Source of the DNA: Bacillus sp. UNC438CL73TsuS30
GTDB taxonomy: Bacteria > Bacillota > Bacilli > Bacillales > Cytobacillaceae
Reading direction: 5' to 3'
DNA: 56,381 bases
NCBI RefSeq assembly: GCF_000482325.1
Contig: NZ_AXVA01000028.1
Coordinates: 1-56,381 of the forward strand
Shown piece by piece: positions 1 through 8,618 of the stretch (position 1 is the stretch's first letter; each line of letters starts with the position of its first letter). Below the pieces are notes generated by a model. It saw nothing but the letters and a program-made list of their open reading frames with translations. It ran no database searches and had not been told where the DNA came from. Position numbers and translations under genes: made by a program.

Positions 1-276
1 AGCCGTTACCTCACCAACTAGCTAATGCGCCGCGGGCCCATCTGTAAGTGTCAGTTAAAAACCGACTTTCAGCTTTTCCTCATGAGAGGAAAAGGATTAT
101 CCGGTATTAGCTCCGGTTTCCCGAAGTTATCCCAGTCTTACAGGCAGGTTGCCCACGTGTTACTCACCCGTCCGCCGCTAATCAACAGGAGCAAGCTCCT
201 ATTGATTCGCTCGACTTGCATGTATTAGGCACGCCGCCAGCGTTCGTCCTGAGCCAGGATCAAACTCTCCAAGAAA
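1..276 (-). rRNA. 16S ribosomal RNA, 5' part (cut by window edge)
   Basis: Read on the minus strand, the sequence opens with the universal 5' 16S block GAGAGTTTGATCCTGGCTCA, followed by the GACGAACGCTGGCGGCGTGC block and ends inside the variable V2 region at the window edge. The mature 5' end is set at about 276 by similarity to Bacillus 16S and may be off by a few bases. Upstream (higher coordinates) lie a boxA-like leader and tandem promoters. Confidence 0.97.
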
Positions 277-373
277 GTTGATATAGCTCATTTGTTACGT
301 TGGCTCATGTTCTCTATATAATAGAAGAAACATGATTATTATTGTTTGTTGACGTTTTTGTCTGTTTAGTTTT

Positions 374-382
374 CAAAGAACA
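374..382 (-). promoter_or_regulatory. boxA-like antitermination site in the rRNA leader
   Basis: The minus strand reads TGTTCTTTGAAAACT around this position. This is the boxA-type leader motif usual between the promoters and 16S in Bacillus rRNA operons, where Nus factors assemble. Assignment is by motif and position. Confidence 0.6.
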
Positions 383-426
383 ATCTTGTTTTCACTTCTA
401 AAGTCTCTTTCAGAAGCAACTTTATA

Positions 427-455
427 ATAATATCATCTCATTAACGTTTTGTCAA
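427..455 (-). promoter_or_regulatory. rRNA operon promoter P2 (sigma-A)
   Basis: Minus strand TTGACA, 17-bp spacer, TATTAT, about 150 bp upstream of mature 16S. The -35 is perfect and the spacing ideal. Confidence 0.85.
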
Positions 456-515
456 CATTTTTTAATAACATTTTTATCATTAAATTGTTGACTTGTCATT
501 AACGACTGCTTAAAT

Positions 516-545
516 ATATTACCATCATTTCTACAATTACGTCAA
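516..545 (-). promoter_or_regulatory. rRNA operon promoter P1 (sigma-A)
   Basis: Minus strand TTGACG, 18-bp spacer, TAATAT, about 90 bp upstream of P2. Tandem P1/P2 is the usual arrangement in Bacillus rRNA operons. The AT-rich stretch at 546-611 upstream holds no gene that I can see. Confidence 0.75.
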
Positions 546-611
546 CACTATTTTAAATAAAAATTCACTAGAATCCTATTGAACCTTTTTTTCGCTATTT
601 ATTTGTTTCGT

Positions 612-1733
612 TTAAAAATATTTTTGGTAAAACCAAAATTTTGTCCCTAAACAAATTGAAGCCAATTTACGTGCCAATTCTCCTGAATTCCATGTTCCGG
701 TATTATTAGACAGGACGATAACGGTAACCCTGTCTTTAATAAAATCCACTATTTCACATTTAAAACCAGGCAAACTGCCGTTATGCTCAATCATAGGTCT
801 TCCAAAACTTATAAAGTTATTTGCTACTTTCCAACCGTAGCCATATTTAAAAACACCCAGTTTCGAGGTATCGATATAGCCTGTCTCCATTTTTTCAATC
901 TCTTTTGGTGAAAGGATTTTTAAGTCATGTATCGCATTATTGTATCTCATCATGTCTCCGACTGTTGAAATAATATCACCCGCTCCTGCAAGCTGGCTTT
1001 CATCATCCCTCTCAACCACTTTCCGCATGTTCCTATATCCCATTGCAAAATCCTTTGCATCAGCCTTTTTAAAATAGGTATGATCCATGCCAGCAGGTTT
1101 AAAGATATTGTCCTGAAAATAGGTCTGATAATTTTTTCCGGAAACCTTTTCAACAATGTAAGCAAGCATCATATACCCCGTGTTAGAATACATATATTTT
1201 GTTCCGGGATTAAAAGTCAATGCTTGTTTCTTCATTAAATTAATAAAAGCAGGCAGCGTGATCAGCTTGGTTGTATCTGTAAGTTTAGAATGGTCAGCAA
1301 CCCCCGAGCTGTGGGTCAGCAAATTTTGAATGGTAATTTTATCTCCATCCGGAAAATGATCGATATATTTAGATATAGGATCAGAAGTTTTCAATTTCCC
1401 GTTCATTTCAAGTTGAAGAATAGATACCGCTGTAAAGGATTTTGTAAGCGATGCGATACGAAATTGGGTGTTTAGTTGATTAGGTAATCCGGTTTCTTTA
1501 TTGGCAAATCCATAGCCTTTTTTAAATACTGCCTTTCCATCCTTGGCAACTAACACGACACCATTAAATTGACTATCTAAAGCCTTTTTATCCATAAACA
1601 CTTCGAGCCTGTTATTGAGGTTACCTTGCAATCCCGACTGGGTGTTACCATATACATTAAATGCCGCTATCGTAATAACCAGAAAACAAAATATAACACT
1701 AATTACCCACCTGAATGACTTTTTTATTTGCAC
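612..1733 (-). CDS. Secreted or membrane-anchored serine hydrolase (beta-lactamase / PBP4* family)
   Basis: A 373-aa protein with an N-terminal hydrophobic segment (about residues 10-28), so probably exported or anchored. The penicillin-recognising serine hydrolase motifs are in order: S-L-T-K (catalytic Ser and Lys), Y-S-N, and H-N-G near the C terminus in place of KTG, as in class C-like esterases and PBP4*. The family includes D-amino-acid peptidases, esterases and beta-lactamases, so the substrate cannot be called. The start is taken as GTG at 1733, behind AGAGGCGG with 7-nt spacing; an in-frame TTG 18 nt upstream has no ribosome binding site. The gene stands alone between the rRNA promoters and the ptsG terminator. 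Confidence 0.85.
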   Translation of the reverse strand: MQIKKSFRWVISVIFCFLVITIAAFNVYGNTQSGLQGNLNNRLEVFMDKKALDSQFNGVVLVAKDGKAVFKKGYGFANKETGLPNQLNTQFRIASLTKSFTAVSILQLEMNGKLKTSDPISKYIDHFPDGDKITIQNLLTHSSGVADHSKLTDTTKLITLPAFINLMKKQALTFNPGTKYMYSNTGYMMLAYIVEKVSGKNYQTYFQDNIFKPAGMDHTYFKKADAKDFAMGYRNMRKVVERDDESQLAGAGDIISTVGDMMRYNNAIHDLKILSPKEIEKMETGYIDTSKLGVFKYGYGWKVANNFISFGRPMIEHNGSLPGFKCEIVDFIKDRVTVIVLSNNTGTWNSGELARKLASICLGTKFWFYQKYF

Positions 1734-1814
1734 AGGATTGCCGCCTCTCAACTAATCTGCCTTTTGAATCAATTATACGTTTATAATTCGTTATTTCAAA
1801 AATTCAATACTTAT

Positions 1815-1850
1815 AAAACACAAAAGCCGACCCCATTTAGAAGGTCGGCT
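1815..1850 (-). terminator. Rho-independent terminator after ptsG
   Basis: Minus strand AGCCGACC / GGTCGGCT stem with a 10-nt loop followed by TTTTGTGTTTT, just after the ptsG stop. Confidence 0.85.
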
Positions 1851-1861
1851 CTGCAAACTGC

Positions 1862-3907
1862 TTATTTTTTAATTCTTACGATATCTGCTTGTTTCAAATC
1901 TACCTGGCCTTGTTTTTCAAGCACGACTTTTTCACCTTCTGCTAAGTTGGTGAAAACAATTGGAGTAATCGTAGAAGTCGCATGCTCTTTTACATAATCC
2001 AAATCAACCTTTAGTAATGGCTGTCCTTTTACAATACGGTCGTTTTCAGACACTAATGTTTCAAACCCTTGACCCTTCAAATTAACAGTGTCGATTCCCA
2101 CGTGAATAAGAATTTCACGACCGCTATCGGATAAGATTCCAATAGCATGTTTCGTTGGAAATAAGTTAACAATCTTTCCATCAACAGGTGATACAACCGT
2201 TCCCTCCGAAGGAACAATCGCAAAACCGTCCCCCATCATTTTTCCAGCAAAGACTTGGTCTGGAACTTCAGTGATCGGTTTGATTTCTCCTTTTAATGGA
2301 GCAACAATGATTTCTTTATTAGTGTTTCCAGCCGGAACAGCTTGAAGCTTGGTTTCTTTTGACGGCGCTGCAACTCTTGGACGTTTTCCTTCCATAATAT
2401 CTTTCATTTGTCCTTTAATGGTTTCAGAACGCGGTCCAAAGATGGCTTGGATGTTATTACCTACCTCAAGAACACCTGCAGCACCTAATTTTTTCAATTG
2501 GTTTTTGTCTACTTCTTTAATATCATTTACTGATACACGTAGGCGAGTAATACACGCATCTAAATGAGCAATGTTTTTCTGTCCACCCATTGCATCCAAA
2601 ATATTTGATGCAAGATCACCTGACCTAGTTTTTCCTGTTGGAGCCTCATCCTCTTCTTCCTCTAATTCACGACCTGGAGTTTTGAGGTCAAATTTACGAA
2701 TTGCAAAACGGAATCCAAAGTAGTAAATAACTGCAAAGACAAGACCTACCGGAATAACTATCCATGCATGTGTTTGCGGATTAATAAGCCCAAATAAAAT
2801 ATAGTCAATCAATCCACCTGAGAAGGTCATTCCGATTTTTACATTTAAAAGATGCATGGTCATAAAGGATAGTCCGGCAAAAATGGCGTGAATACCGAAT
2901 AATACCGGTGCTACAAACAAGAATGAGAATTCAATTGGTTCTGTAATACCTGTTAAAAATGATGTTAAACCAGCAGAAAACATGAGGCCGCCGACAACAG
3001 CTTTCTTTTCTGGCTTTGCTTCATGATAAATTGCCAAAGCCGCAGCAGGAAGACCAAACATCATAAATGGATATTTACCAGTTGTGAAAGTACCTGCCGT
3101 TAAGTGTTTTACACCATCTTTAATTTGCTCCATGAAAATATGCTGGTCACCATGAACAATTTGACCCGCTTTATTTGTATAGCTCCCAAATTCAAACCAG
3201 AAGGGCGCATAGAAGATATGATGCAATCCAAACGGGATCAGAGAACGTTCAATAACCCCGAAAATAAAGGCAGAAAGCGTTAAATTTGCATCTACCATGT
3301 TCGTTGAGAATGCATTTAAGCCTGATTGAATCGGCGGCCAAATGACAATCATAATTAATCCTAAAATTACTGAACTTGCTGCCGTTATAATTGGTACAAA
3401 CCGCTTACCTGCAAAGAATCCTAAATAAGATGGGAGTTCAATTTCAAAAAATTTATTGTACATTGTAGCTGCAATGATCCCGACAATAATACCGCCAAAC
3501 ACACCCGTTTGCAGAGTTGGAATCCCCAATACAGATGCATAGCTTTGCGGATGTTTCGTTAAAGCATCAGCATCAATGCCTAGTGCTGTACCCATTGTTG
3601 CGTTCATAATAAGGAAACCAACAATTGCCGCGAGACCCGCAACACCGTCTCCTCCGGCTAATCCAATTGCAACCCCGACTGCAAATAACAGAGCAAGGTT
3701 ACCAAAAATAACACTTCCTGCTTGTTCCATAACTTTAGCAACCATTGCTATACCATGGTTGTCTAAAAATGGTGCAAGATCTAATAAGGTTGGGTTTTGA
3801 AGTGCATTACCAATCGCAAGTAAAATCCCAGCAGCCGGCAAAATTGCAACCGGCAGCATTAATGCTTTACCGACTTTTTGCAAGACGCCAAAGGCATTTT
3901 TAAACAT
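1862..3907 (-). CDS. ptsG: Glucose-specific PTS permease EIICBA
   Basis: A 681-aa protein, close to the 699 aa of B. subtilis PtsG and colinear with it. It phosphorylates glucose while importing it across the membrane. Order: EIIC transporter (about 1-410, many membrane helices, motif [10 protein letters not shown]), EIIB (about 435-515, phospho-cysteine in [11 protein letters not shown]) and EIIA (about 540-681, phospho-histidine in [10 protein letters not shown]). The ATG follows GGGGG with 7-nt spacing. The leader carries a RAT antiterminator overlapping a terminator, and the gene for the cognate antiterminator GlcT lies immediately upstream, as in B. subtilis. Expression is therefore expected to be induced by glucose through GlcT. 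Confidence 0.97.
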   Translation of the reverse strand: MFKNAFGVLQKVGKALMLPVAILPAAGILLAIGNALQNPTLLDLAPFLDNHGIAMVAKVMEQAGSVIFGNLALLFAVGVAIGLAGGDGVAGLAAIVGFLIMNATMGTALGIDADALTKHPQSYASVLGIPTLQTGVFGGIIVGIIAATMYNKFFEIELPSYLGFFAGKRFVPIITAASSVILGLIMIVIWPPIQSGLNAFSTNMVDANLTLSAFIFGVIERSLIPFGLHHIFYAPFWFEFGSYTNKAGQIVHGDQHIFMEQIKDGVKHLTAGTFTTGKYPFMMFGLPAAALAIYHEAKPEKKAVVGGLMFSAGLTSFLTGITEPIEFSFLFVAPVLFGIHAIFAGLSFMTMHLLNVKIGMTFSGGLIDYILFGLINPQTHAWIVIPVGLVFAVIYYFGFRFAIRKFDLKTPGRELEEEEDEAPTGKTRSGDLASNILDAMGGQKNIAHLDACITRLRVSVNDIKEVDKNQLKKLGAAGVLEVGNNIQAIFGPRSETIKGQMKDIMEGKRPRVAAPSKETKLQAVPAGNTNKEIIVAPLKGEIKPITEVPDQVFAGKMMGDGFAIVPSEGTVVSPVDGKIVNLFPTKHAIGILSDSGREILIHVGIDTVNLKGQGFETLVSENDRIVKGQPLLKVDLDYVKEHATSTITPIVFTNLAEGEKVVLEKQGQVDLKQADIVRIKK

Positions 3908-3970
3908 GATATAACCCCCAATATTTTAAATTTAGCTCATTAAGCGTTTTCATTTATGCTATAAAACCAA

Positions 3971-4064
3971 CAAAAAAAGGCATGAGTAAAAGTAAATTGA
4001 ATAAAGGTATGGGTATAGAATGCCCTCTACACTTTATTTCAATGAATACTTTTCACTCATGCCT
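3971..4064 (-). terminator. Leader terminator of ptsG controlled by GlcT
   Basis: Long minus-strand hairpin: an AGGCATGAGTGAAAAGTA arm (4047-4064) pairs with TACTTTTACTCATGCCT (3978-3994), followed by seven T. Its 5' arm overlaps the RAT, so folding of the RAT and the terminator exclude each other. Confidence 0.9.
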
Positions 4065-4083
4065 GATCGAATCAGTAACACGT
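4054..4083 (-). promoter_or_regulatory. RAT (ribonucleic antiterminator), GlcT binding site
   Basis: A 30-nt imperfect palindrome beginning ACGTGTTACTGATTCGATCA on the minus strand. It matches the ptsG RAT of B. subtilis as I recall it. Bound GlcT stabilises it and prevents the downstream terminator. Confidence 0.9.
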
Positions 4084-4095
4084 AAAAAATAATGG

Positions 4096-4938
4096 CTATT
4101 TAATTTTCTTTTGAAGCCTTTGCAAATGCATCGTTAAATAGACTGCTTCTGCATCATAGACTGTCAACCTTAATGTTTGCTGCATTACCTTAATGAGCTT
4201 CCAGGAAAGATTATAGCATACTGGATATTCTTCTTTCAATAGGGAAGCAATTCTTTCTGGTTCCTCTACCCTCTCCCCTTTCTGCACTCTTTCAATCGCA
4301 AATCGGAGATGACGAACAAGGCGCATATAATCAACGCTTTCTTTATCAATTTCAATATCAAGCTGTTCTTCGACCATTTCAACCAGCCTGCTTATAAGCT
4401 GAGAATGTCGGTTCACATCGGAGAGGTTTTTATTTGTAATCGCACTATGAATATGCAGTGCAATAAAACCAATCTCACCGTCGGGGAGGTTTATTCCCGT
4501 TTTCTCTCGAATATATTGGACGACTTCTGCCGCCACTTCGTACTCATGCCGATACAACGCTTTTGTTTCCACTAAAAACGGGTTGGACATTTCCATCCCT
4601 TGTGATGCCCTTGTAATCGCAAACATTAAATGATCCGTTAAAGCAACGTGGATATGTTCATTGAGCTGCGAATTTGTTCTTTGCTTGATCAGATCTATAG
4701 CAGAAATAATCACTTCAAGAAATTCATTATCAATAAAAGGAAGCAGCTTAATATAACTTTCTTGTTCCTTTTCATTTTTTAAAACAAAAAGCTTTTCAAC
4801 TGTATCAGTCTCAATAAAATCCCCTTGTTTCCGATTGAAACCAATACCTTTTCCAATTAAGACAACTTCTTCATAGGAAGGGTGTTTAGCGATTAAAACA
4901 TTGTTATTTAACACTTTATCAATCAATAATTTTGCCAT
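4096..4938 (-). CDS. glcT: Transcription antiterminator GlcT (BglG/SacY family)
   Basis: A 280-aa protein: RNA-binding CAT domain in the first about 55 residues, then two PTS regulation domains (PRD1 about 65-170, PRD2 about 175-280) with the conserved histidines, for example in NEHIHVALTDH and IALHIHSA. In the family, PRD phosphorylation by EII-Glc inactivates the protein; in glucose it is dephosphorylated, binds the RAT and allows ptsG transcription. Its position directly upstream of the ptsG RAT matches B. subtilis. The ATG is preceded by a purine-rich GGGGAAAAGGGT. Confidence 0.95.
   Translation of the reverse strand: MAKLLIDKVLNNNVLIAKHPSYEEVVLIGKGIGFNRKQGDFIETDTVEKLFVLKNEKEQESYIKLLPFIDNEFLEVIISAIDLIKQRTNSQLNEHIHVALTDHLMFAITRASQGMEMSNPFLVETKALYRHEYEVAAEVVQYIREKTGINLPDGEIGFIALHIHSAITNKNLSDVNRHSQLISRLVEMVEEQLDIEIDKESVDYMRLVRHLRFAIERVQKGERVEEPERIASLLKEEYPVCYNLSWKLIKVMQQTLRLTVYDAEAVYLTMHLQRLQKKIK
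4097..4125 (-). promoter_or_regulatory. ptsG promoter (sigma-A) inside the end of glcT
   Basis: Minus strand TTGCAA, 17-bp spacer, TAAATA, starting transcription shortly before the RAT. Because it sits in the glcT 3' end, ptsG can be transcribed independently of glcT. Confidence 0.6.
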
Positions 4939-5046
4939 ACCCTTTTCCCCATTTCCCTTTTCCTTAGTACCATCATCGTAAAAGAGAGAATACAGGAAGT
5001 CAACGGCAATTTTCGACTATTTCCACGGAAATCATGACAAAGTCGA

Positions 5047-5083
5047 CAAAAAGAACCTCAGAAATATTACTGAGGTTCTTTTT
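5047..5083 (-). terminator. Terminator after pbuG
   Basis: AAGAACCTCAG / CTGAGGTTCTT stem flanked by A and T runs on both sides, immediately after the pbuG stop; it could work on either strand. Confidence 0.8.
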
Positions 5084-5088
5084 AGCAC

Positions 5089-6414
5089 TTATCTTAAAAT
5101 AAAATACACAAGAAAGATTGCGAAGAAGAAGTACATGATTGGATTAACTTCTTTAATTCTACCCTTTACAATCATAGTAATTGGGTAAAAAATAAACCCA
5201 ATCGCGATACCAGTCGCAATACTATACGATAGCGGCATCGCAATCATTGTTAGGAATGCTGGTACTGCAATTTCAAATTTTTTCCAATCAATTTCCCCAA
5301 TAGAGGTAACCATTAACACTCCAACAATAATCAGCGCAGGTGCAGTTACAGGAGATGTAATAACCGACAATAATGGGAAAAAGAAAAGTGATAAAATAAA
5401 GAAACCGGCTGTTACCAACGATGCAAATCCCGTTCTTGCTCCTGTTGCGACTCCAGCTGTGGACTCAACAAAAGATGTTGTGGTTGAGGTACCCATTACA
5501 GCACCGGCCATGGTCGCAATTGAATCAGAAAGTAACGCTTTCCCTGCATTCGGAAGCTTGTTATCTTTCATTAAGCCCGCCTGGTTTGCAACGGCAACAA
5601 GCGTTCCTGCGTTATCAAAGAAATCAACAAACAAGAATGTCAGGATAATTCCCACCATACTCGTTGACCAGAAAGAACTGTCACTAAAGGATGAAAATAC
5701 AGCACCAAATGTTGGGTCTAAACTCGGTACTTTTCCAACAACTTGATGAGGAACATCAATTAAGTTAAAAATCATTCCCACAATCGCCGTGATGATCATT
5801 CCAAAGAATACGGCTCCTTTTATTCCTCTGGTCATCATGATAACCGTAACTAAGATACCAAAAATCGTAAGCAAAGTATTCCCGTTTGACAGGTTGCCTA
5901 ACCCCACAAGAGTTGCATCGTTTTTCACGATAATTCCTGATTCCTGAAGTCCAATAAAAGTGATAAACAAACCAATACCTGCCCCAACGGCATGTTTTAA
6001 ATCGATTGGAATTGCATTAATAATTTTTTCACGAAGACCAGTCAGTGTCAAAACAAAGAAGAACACACCAGAAATTAATACCGCACCTAACGCATGTTGC
6101 CAAGGAATTTTATCACCCAATACTACTGTATAAGCAAAGAATGCATTTAAACCCATCCCCGGTGCAAGCGCAAGCGGGTATTTTCCAAGGAGTCCCATGA
6201 CAATAGAACCGATAGCAGAAGCAATAGCCGTTGCCACAAATACCGCTCCATAATCCATTCTCAAAGCATCCGGGAACCCTTTAATACTTGCTAAAGATAA
6301 AGTTAGTGGGTTTACCACTAAAATATAAGCCATCGCTAAAAAAGTAGTCATACCGCCCATGAATTCTTGACGATAACTGGTACCAAACTTTGCAAACTCA
6401 AAATAGTTTTTCAA
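5089..6414 (-). CDS. pbuG: Hypoxanthine/guanine permease PbuG (AzgA-type NCS2)
   Basis: A 441-aa polytopic membrane protein with about 12-14 helices, nearly the length of B. subtilis PbuG (440 aa). It imports hypoxanthine and guanine with protons. Typical signatures are GMTTFLAMAYILVVNP near the N terminus and the FVDFFDNAGTLVAVA segment. The start is TTG at 6414 behind GGGGGTAAAAGGG. Upstream are, in order, PurR-type boxes, a strong promoter, a guanine riboswitch and a terminator, giving control by both PRPP (PurR) and guanine. It precedes guaA in the same relative order as in B. subtilis. Confidence 0.96.
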   Translation of the reverse strand: MKNYFEFAKFGTSYRQEFMGGMTTFLAMAYILVVNPLTLSLASIKGFPDALRMDYGAVFVATAIASAIGSIVMGLLGKYPLALAPGMGLNAFFAYTVVLGDKIPWQHALGAVLISGVFFFVLTLTGLREKIINAIPIDLKHAVGAGIGLFITFIGLQESGIIVKNDATLVGLGNLSNGNTLLTIFGILVTVIMMTRGIKGAVFFGMIITAIVGMIFNLIDVPHQVVGKVPSLDPTFGAVFSSFSDSSFWSTSMVGIILTFLFVDFFDNAGTLVAVANQAGLMKDNKLPNAGKALLSDSIATMAGAVMGTSTTTSFVESTAGVATGARTGFASLVTAGFFILSLFFFPLLSVITSPVTAPALIIVGVLMVTSIGEIDWKKFEIAVPAFLTMIAMPLSYSIATGIAIGFIFYPITMIVKGRIKEVNPIMYFFFAIFLVYFILR

Positions 6415-6455
6415 CCCTTTTACCCCCTAATTAATCCTTTATCTAATAAAATCAC

Positions 6456-6487
6456 CAAAAAACGCTTCGGTATCCACCGAAGCGTTG
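6456..6487 (-). terminator. Riboswitch expression-platform terminator of pbuG
   Basis: Minus strand AACGCTTCGGT / ACCGAAGCGTT with a 4-nt loop and a T tract, between the guanine aptamer and the pbuG start. Confidence 0.88.
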
Positions 6488-6540
6488 ACTATAGGCATAT
6501 GTAAATAACAAAAGGACAAAAATCCCCTATTAAAAACTCG

Positions 6541-6608
6541 CCTCGTAGTCAAGCTATTTACGGTAGCTCGGTAGAAACTTCTGGGCCATATCCCCAAGAT
6601 TATACGAC
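6541..6608 (-). ncRNA. Guanine riboswitch (purine aptamer) of pbuG
   Basis: The minus strand shows the purine aptamer: P1 arms TCGTATAATC and GACTACGA, J1/2 with GGATATGG, and the loop-kissing P3 with CCGTAAAT. The ligand-pairing base in the GACTACG junction is C, which specifies guanine/hypoxanthine over adenine. Confidence 0.94.
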
Positions 6609-6637
6609 ACAATATGACAAATATTTAGTACGTTAGT

Positions 6638-6666
6638 ATCATATCAAGGGTTAGGTTTTCTGTCAA
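6638..6666 (-). promoter_or_regulatory. pbuG promoter (sigma-A)
   Basis: Minus strand TTGACA, 17-bp spacer, TATGAT; transcription would start about 25 nt before the aptamer. Confidence 0.85.
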
Positions 6667-6670
6667 CAAA

Positions 6671-6714
6671 AAATACGAACGTTTTTTATTTTAAAAATAA
6701 AAACATTCGTATTT
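6671..6714 (-). promoter_or_regulatory. Inverted pair of PurR boxes upstream of pbuG
   Basis: Two 13-bp half sites, AAATACGAACGTT at 6671-6683 and its inverted near copy AACATTCGTATTT at 6702-6714, 18 bp apart, abut the -35. They resemble the B. subtilis PurBox (AWWWCCGAACWWT), which also occurs as an inverted pair, and pbuG belongs to the PurR regulon there. Inference from motif and context. Confidence 0.7.
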
Positions 6715-6748
6715 TCCAACATTTATTCTATTATCCGATTTGTACAAC

Positions 6749-6779
6749 TAAAAAATCAGTGGGGAATCCCCCACTGATT
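6749..6779 (-). terminator. Terminator after guaA
   Basis: Minus strand AATCAGTGGGG / CCCCACTGATT with a 3-nt loop followed by a T tract, 12 nt after the guaA stop. Confidence 0.9.
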
Positions 6780-6790
6780 AAAGTTTCACC

Positions 6791-8329
6791 TTATTCCCAC
6801 TCAATTGTAGCCGGCGGCTTGCTGGTAATATCATAGACCACCCGGTTTACATGGGCAACCTCATTGACAATTCGGGTTGAAATAACTTCAAGTACATCCC
6901 ATGGAATCCGCGCCCAATCGGATGTCATCCCATCGATCGAGGTAACAGCACGAATACCAATCGTGTAATCATACGTTCTGGTATCACCCATTACCCCAAC
7001 ACTGCGGATGTCAGGAAGGACAGTAAAGTATTGCCAAATCTCGCGGTCTAAGCCCGCCTTTTTAATTTCCTCACGTAAAATCCAATCCGATTCACGTACA
7101 ATCTCTAATTTGTCATCTGAAATTGCACCTAGTACCCGAATACCAAGACCCGGTCCAGGGAATGGCTGGCGCCAAACAATATCATCCGGAATCCCAAGTT
7201 CAGTTCCAAGAGCACGGACCTCATCTTTAAAAAGGGTATTTAATGGCTCAATTAATGTAAACTGCATGTCTTCAGGCAGACCACCGACATTATGGTGGGA
7301 TTTAATCGTTTGCGCCGTTGCCGTACCACTTTCAATAATATCGGTATAAAGAGTTCCCTGCGCTAAAAACTCAATTCCTTCAAGCTTCGCTGCTTCATCG
7401 TCAAATACATAGATAAATTCGTTACCGATGATTTTACGTTTTTTCTCTGGATCTGAAACACCCTCCAATTTGGAAAGGAAGCGATCCTTTGCATCAACCT
7501 TGATAACATTCATATGGAAACCTTCGGAGAAAGTTTTCATAACACTTTCTGCTTCGTTTTTACGAAGTAAACCGTGATCAACGAAAATACATGTTAACTG
7601 GTCGCCAATCGCTTTATGGATTAGTACAGCCACAACAGATGAGTCTACACCGCCGCTAAGAGCACATAGGACTTTTTTGTCACCGACAGTCTGACGGATT
7701 TTCTCCATTTCCATTTCGATAAAGTTTTCCATCGACCAATCGCCGCTGCAATCACAAACATTGAAAACAAAATTCTTCAGAAGGTCATTTCCATAAACAG
7801 AATGGCGGACTTCCGGATGGAATTGTACTGCGTAAAGCTTTCTTGCCTCATCACTCATAGCTGCAATCGGACAGTGTGGATTCGTTCCGTCTATTGTAAA
7901 CCCTGCAGGTGCTTCAACAACCAAATCACCATGACTCATCCAAACCACCTGTTCATTTGGAAGATCCTTAAATAAAGCAGATTGATTTTGTATGGTCATG
8001 GTTGCTTTTCCATATTCACGCTGCTTTGCTTTTTCGACTTTGCCGTCAAAATGAACGGTCATTAATTGCATCCCATAACAAATCCCCAGAATTGGCAGAC
8101 CCATTTCAAAAATCCCTTCATCACAACGGAAGGAATTTTCATCATAAACACTGTTCGGACCACCCGAGAAAATAATCCCTTTTGGATTCAATTTTTTGAT
8201 CTCTTCTACGGTAATTGTGTGGGGATGCAGCTCACTATACACACCAAATTCACGAATTCGGCGGGTAATAAGCTGGTTATACTGGCTTCCAAAATCTAAA
8301 ACAACTATCATATCCTGTTTACCTGACAA
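6791..8329 (-). CDS. guaA: GMP synthase (glutamine-hydrolysing)
   Basis: A 512-aa protein that converts XMP to GMP with ATP and glutamine. The N-terminal class-I glutaminase half has the Cys nucleophile in ILGICYGMQ and the His/Glu pair in QFHPEVRHS. The ATP-pyrophosphatase half has the P-loop SGGVDSS near residue 230, and the C-terminal dimerisation domain ends in KPPATIEWE. The start is chosen at TTG 8329, behind AGAGGTGG with 5-nt spacing; this leaves [18 protein letters not shown], like the B. subtilis start, while further in-frame sequence upstream lacks a ribosome binding site. Control is by an upstream guanine riboswitch with its own terminator. Confidence 0.97.
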   Translation of the reverse strand: MSGKQDMIVVLDFGSQYNQLITRRIREFGVYSELHPHTITVEEIKKLNPKGIIFSGGPNSVYDENSFRCDEGIFEMGLPILGICYGMQLMTVHFDGKVEKAKQREYGKATMTIQNQSALFKDLPNEQVVWMSHGDLVVEAPAGFTIDGTNPHCPIAAMSDEARKLYAVQFHPEVRHSVYGNDLLKNFVFNVCDCSGDWSMENFIEMEMEKIRQTVGDKKVLCALSGGVDSSVVAVLIHKAIGDQLTCIFVDHGLLRKNEAESVMKTFSEGFHMNVIKVDAKDRFLSKLEGVSDPEKKRKIIGNEFIYVFDDEAAKLEGIEFLAQGTLYTDIIESGTATAQTIKSHHNVGGLPEDMQFTLIEPLNTLFKDEVRALGTELGIPDDIVWRQPFPGPGLGIRVLGAISDDKLEIVRESDWILREEIKKAGLDREIWQYFTVLPDIRSVGVMGDTRTYDYTIGIRAVTSIDGMTSDWARIPWDVLEVISTRIVNEVAHVNRVVYDITSKPPATIEWE

Positions 8330-8424
8330 TGCGGCCACCTCTTTTTTAATTTCATGCAATTTTAATTAGTTTTTACTACAAATGAAAAAAATAAATAAAA
8401 AAAGAAAACTAGCTTTCTCCAACC

Positions 8425-8489
8425 CAAAAAAAAATAGGAAGGCAGAATTCTAGTTTTCTCGCAAAATCGCTCAAAAAACTTTCTGCCTT
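8425..8489 (-). terminator. Riboswitch expression-platform terminator of guaA
   Basis: Minus strand AAGGCAGAAAGTTTT pairs with AAAACTAGAATTCTGCCTT, followed by TATTTTTTTTT. The 5' arm starts in the 3' strand of aptamer P1 (TATGAAGG), so an antiterminator can form when guanine is absent. Confidence 0.9.
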
Positions 8490-8556
8490 CATAGTCGGGC
8501 CATTTACGGCAGCCCGGTAGAGACTCTCGAACCCTATCATCGAGGATATATGAAGG
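8486..8556 (-). ncRNA. Guanine riboswitch (purine aptamer) of guaA
   Basis: On the minus strand P1 arms CTTCATATA and TATGAAG enclose a P2/P3 pair with CTACCGGGC and CCGTAAAT. The junction GACTAT has the guanine-specifying C. It lies between the promoter and guaA, giving guanine feedback on GMP synthesis. Confidence 0.93.
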
Positions 8557-8589
8557 TAACGTAAAACGAACCTTATTGAATTAAAACTT

Positions 8590-8618
8590 ATTGTAGCAAT
8601 TTGTCGTTTTTTGTTCAA
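8590..8618 (-). promoter_or_regulatory. guaA promoter (sigma-A)
   Basis: Minus strand TTGAAC, 17-bp spacer, TACAAT, starting about 25-30 nt upstream of the aptamer. The -35 overlaps the yebA stop codon. Confidence 0.75.

Noticed and set aside
25..228. Plus-strand ORF of 67 codons
   Set aside because: It lies wholly within the 16S rRNA gene on the opposite strand.
3935..3952. Possible cre site in the ptsG leader
   Set aside because: Only about 13 of 16 positions match, with mismatches in the conserved outer arm.
8409..8618. Minus-strand ORF of 69 codons upstream of guaA
   Set aside because: It covers the guaA promoter, guanine aptamer and terminator and has no ribosome binding site; it is non-coding leader.
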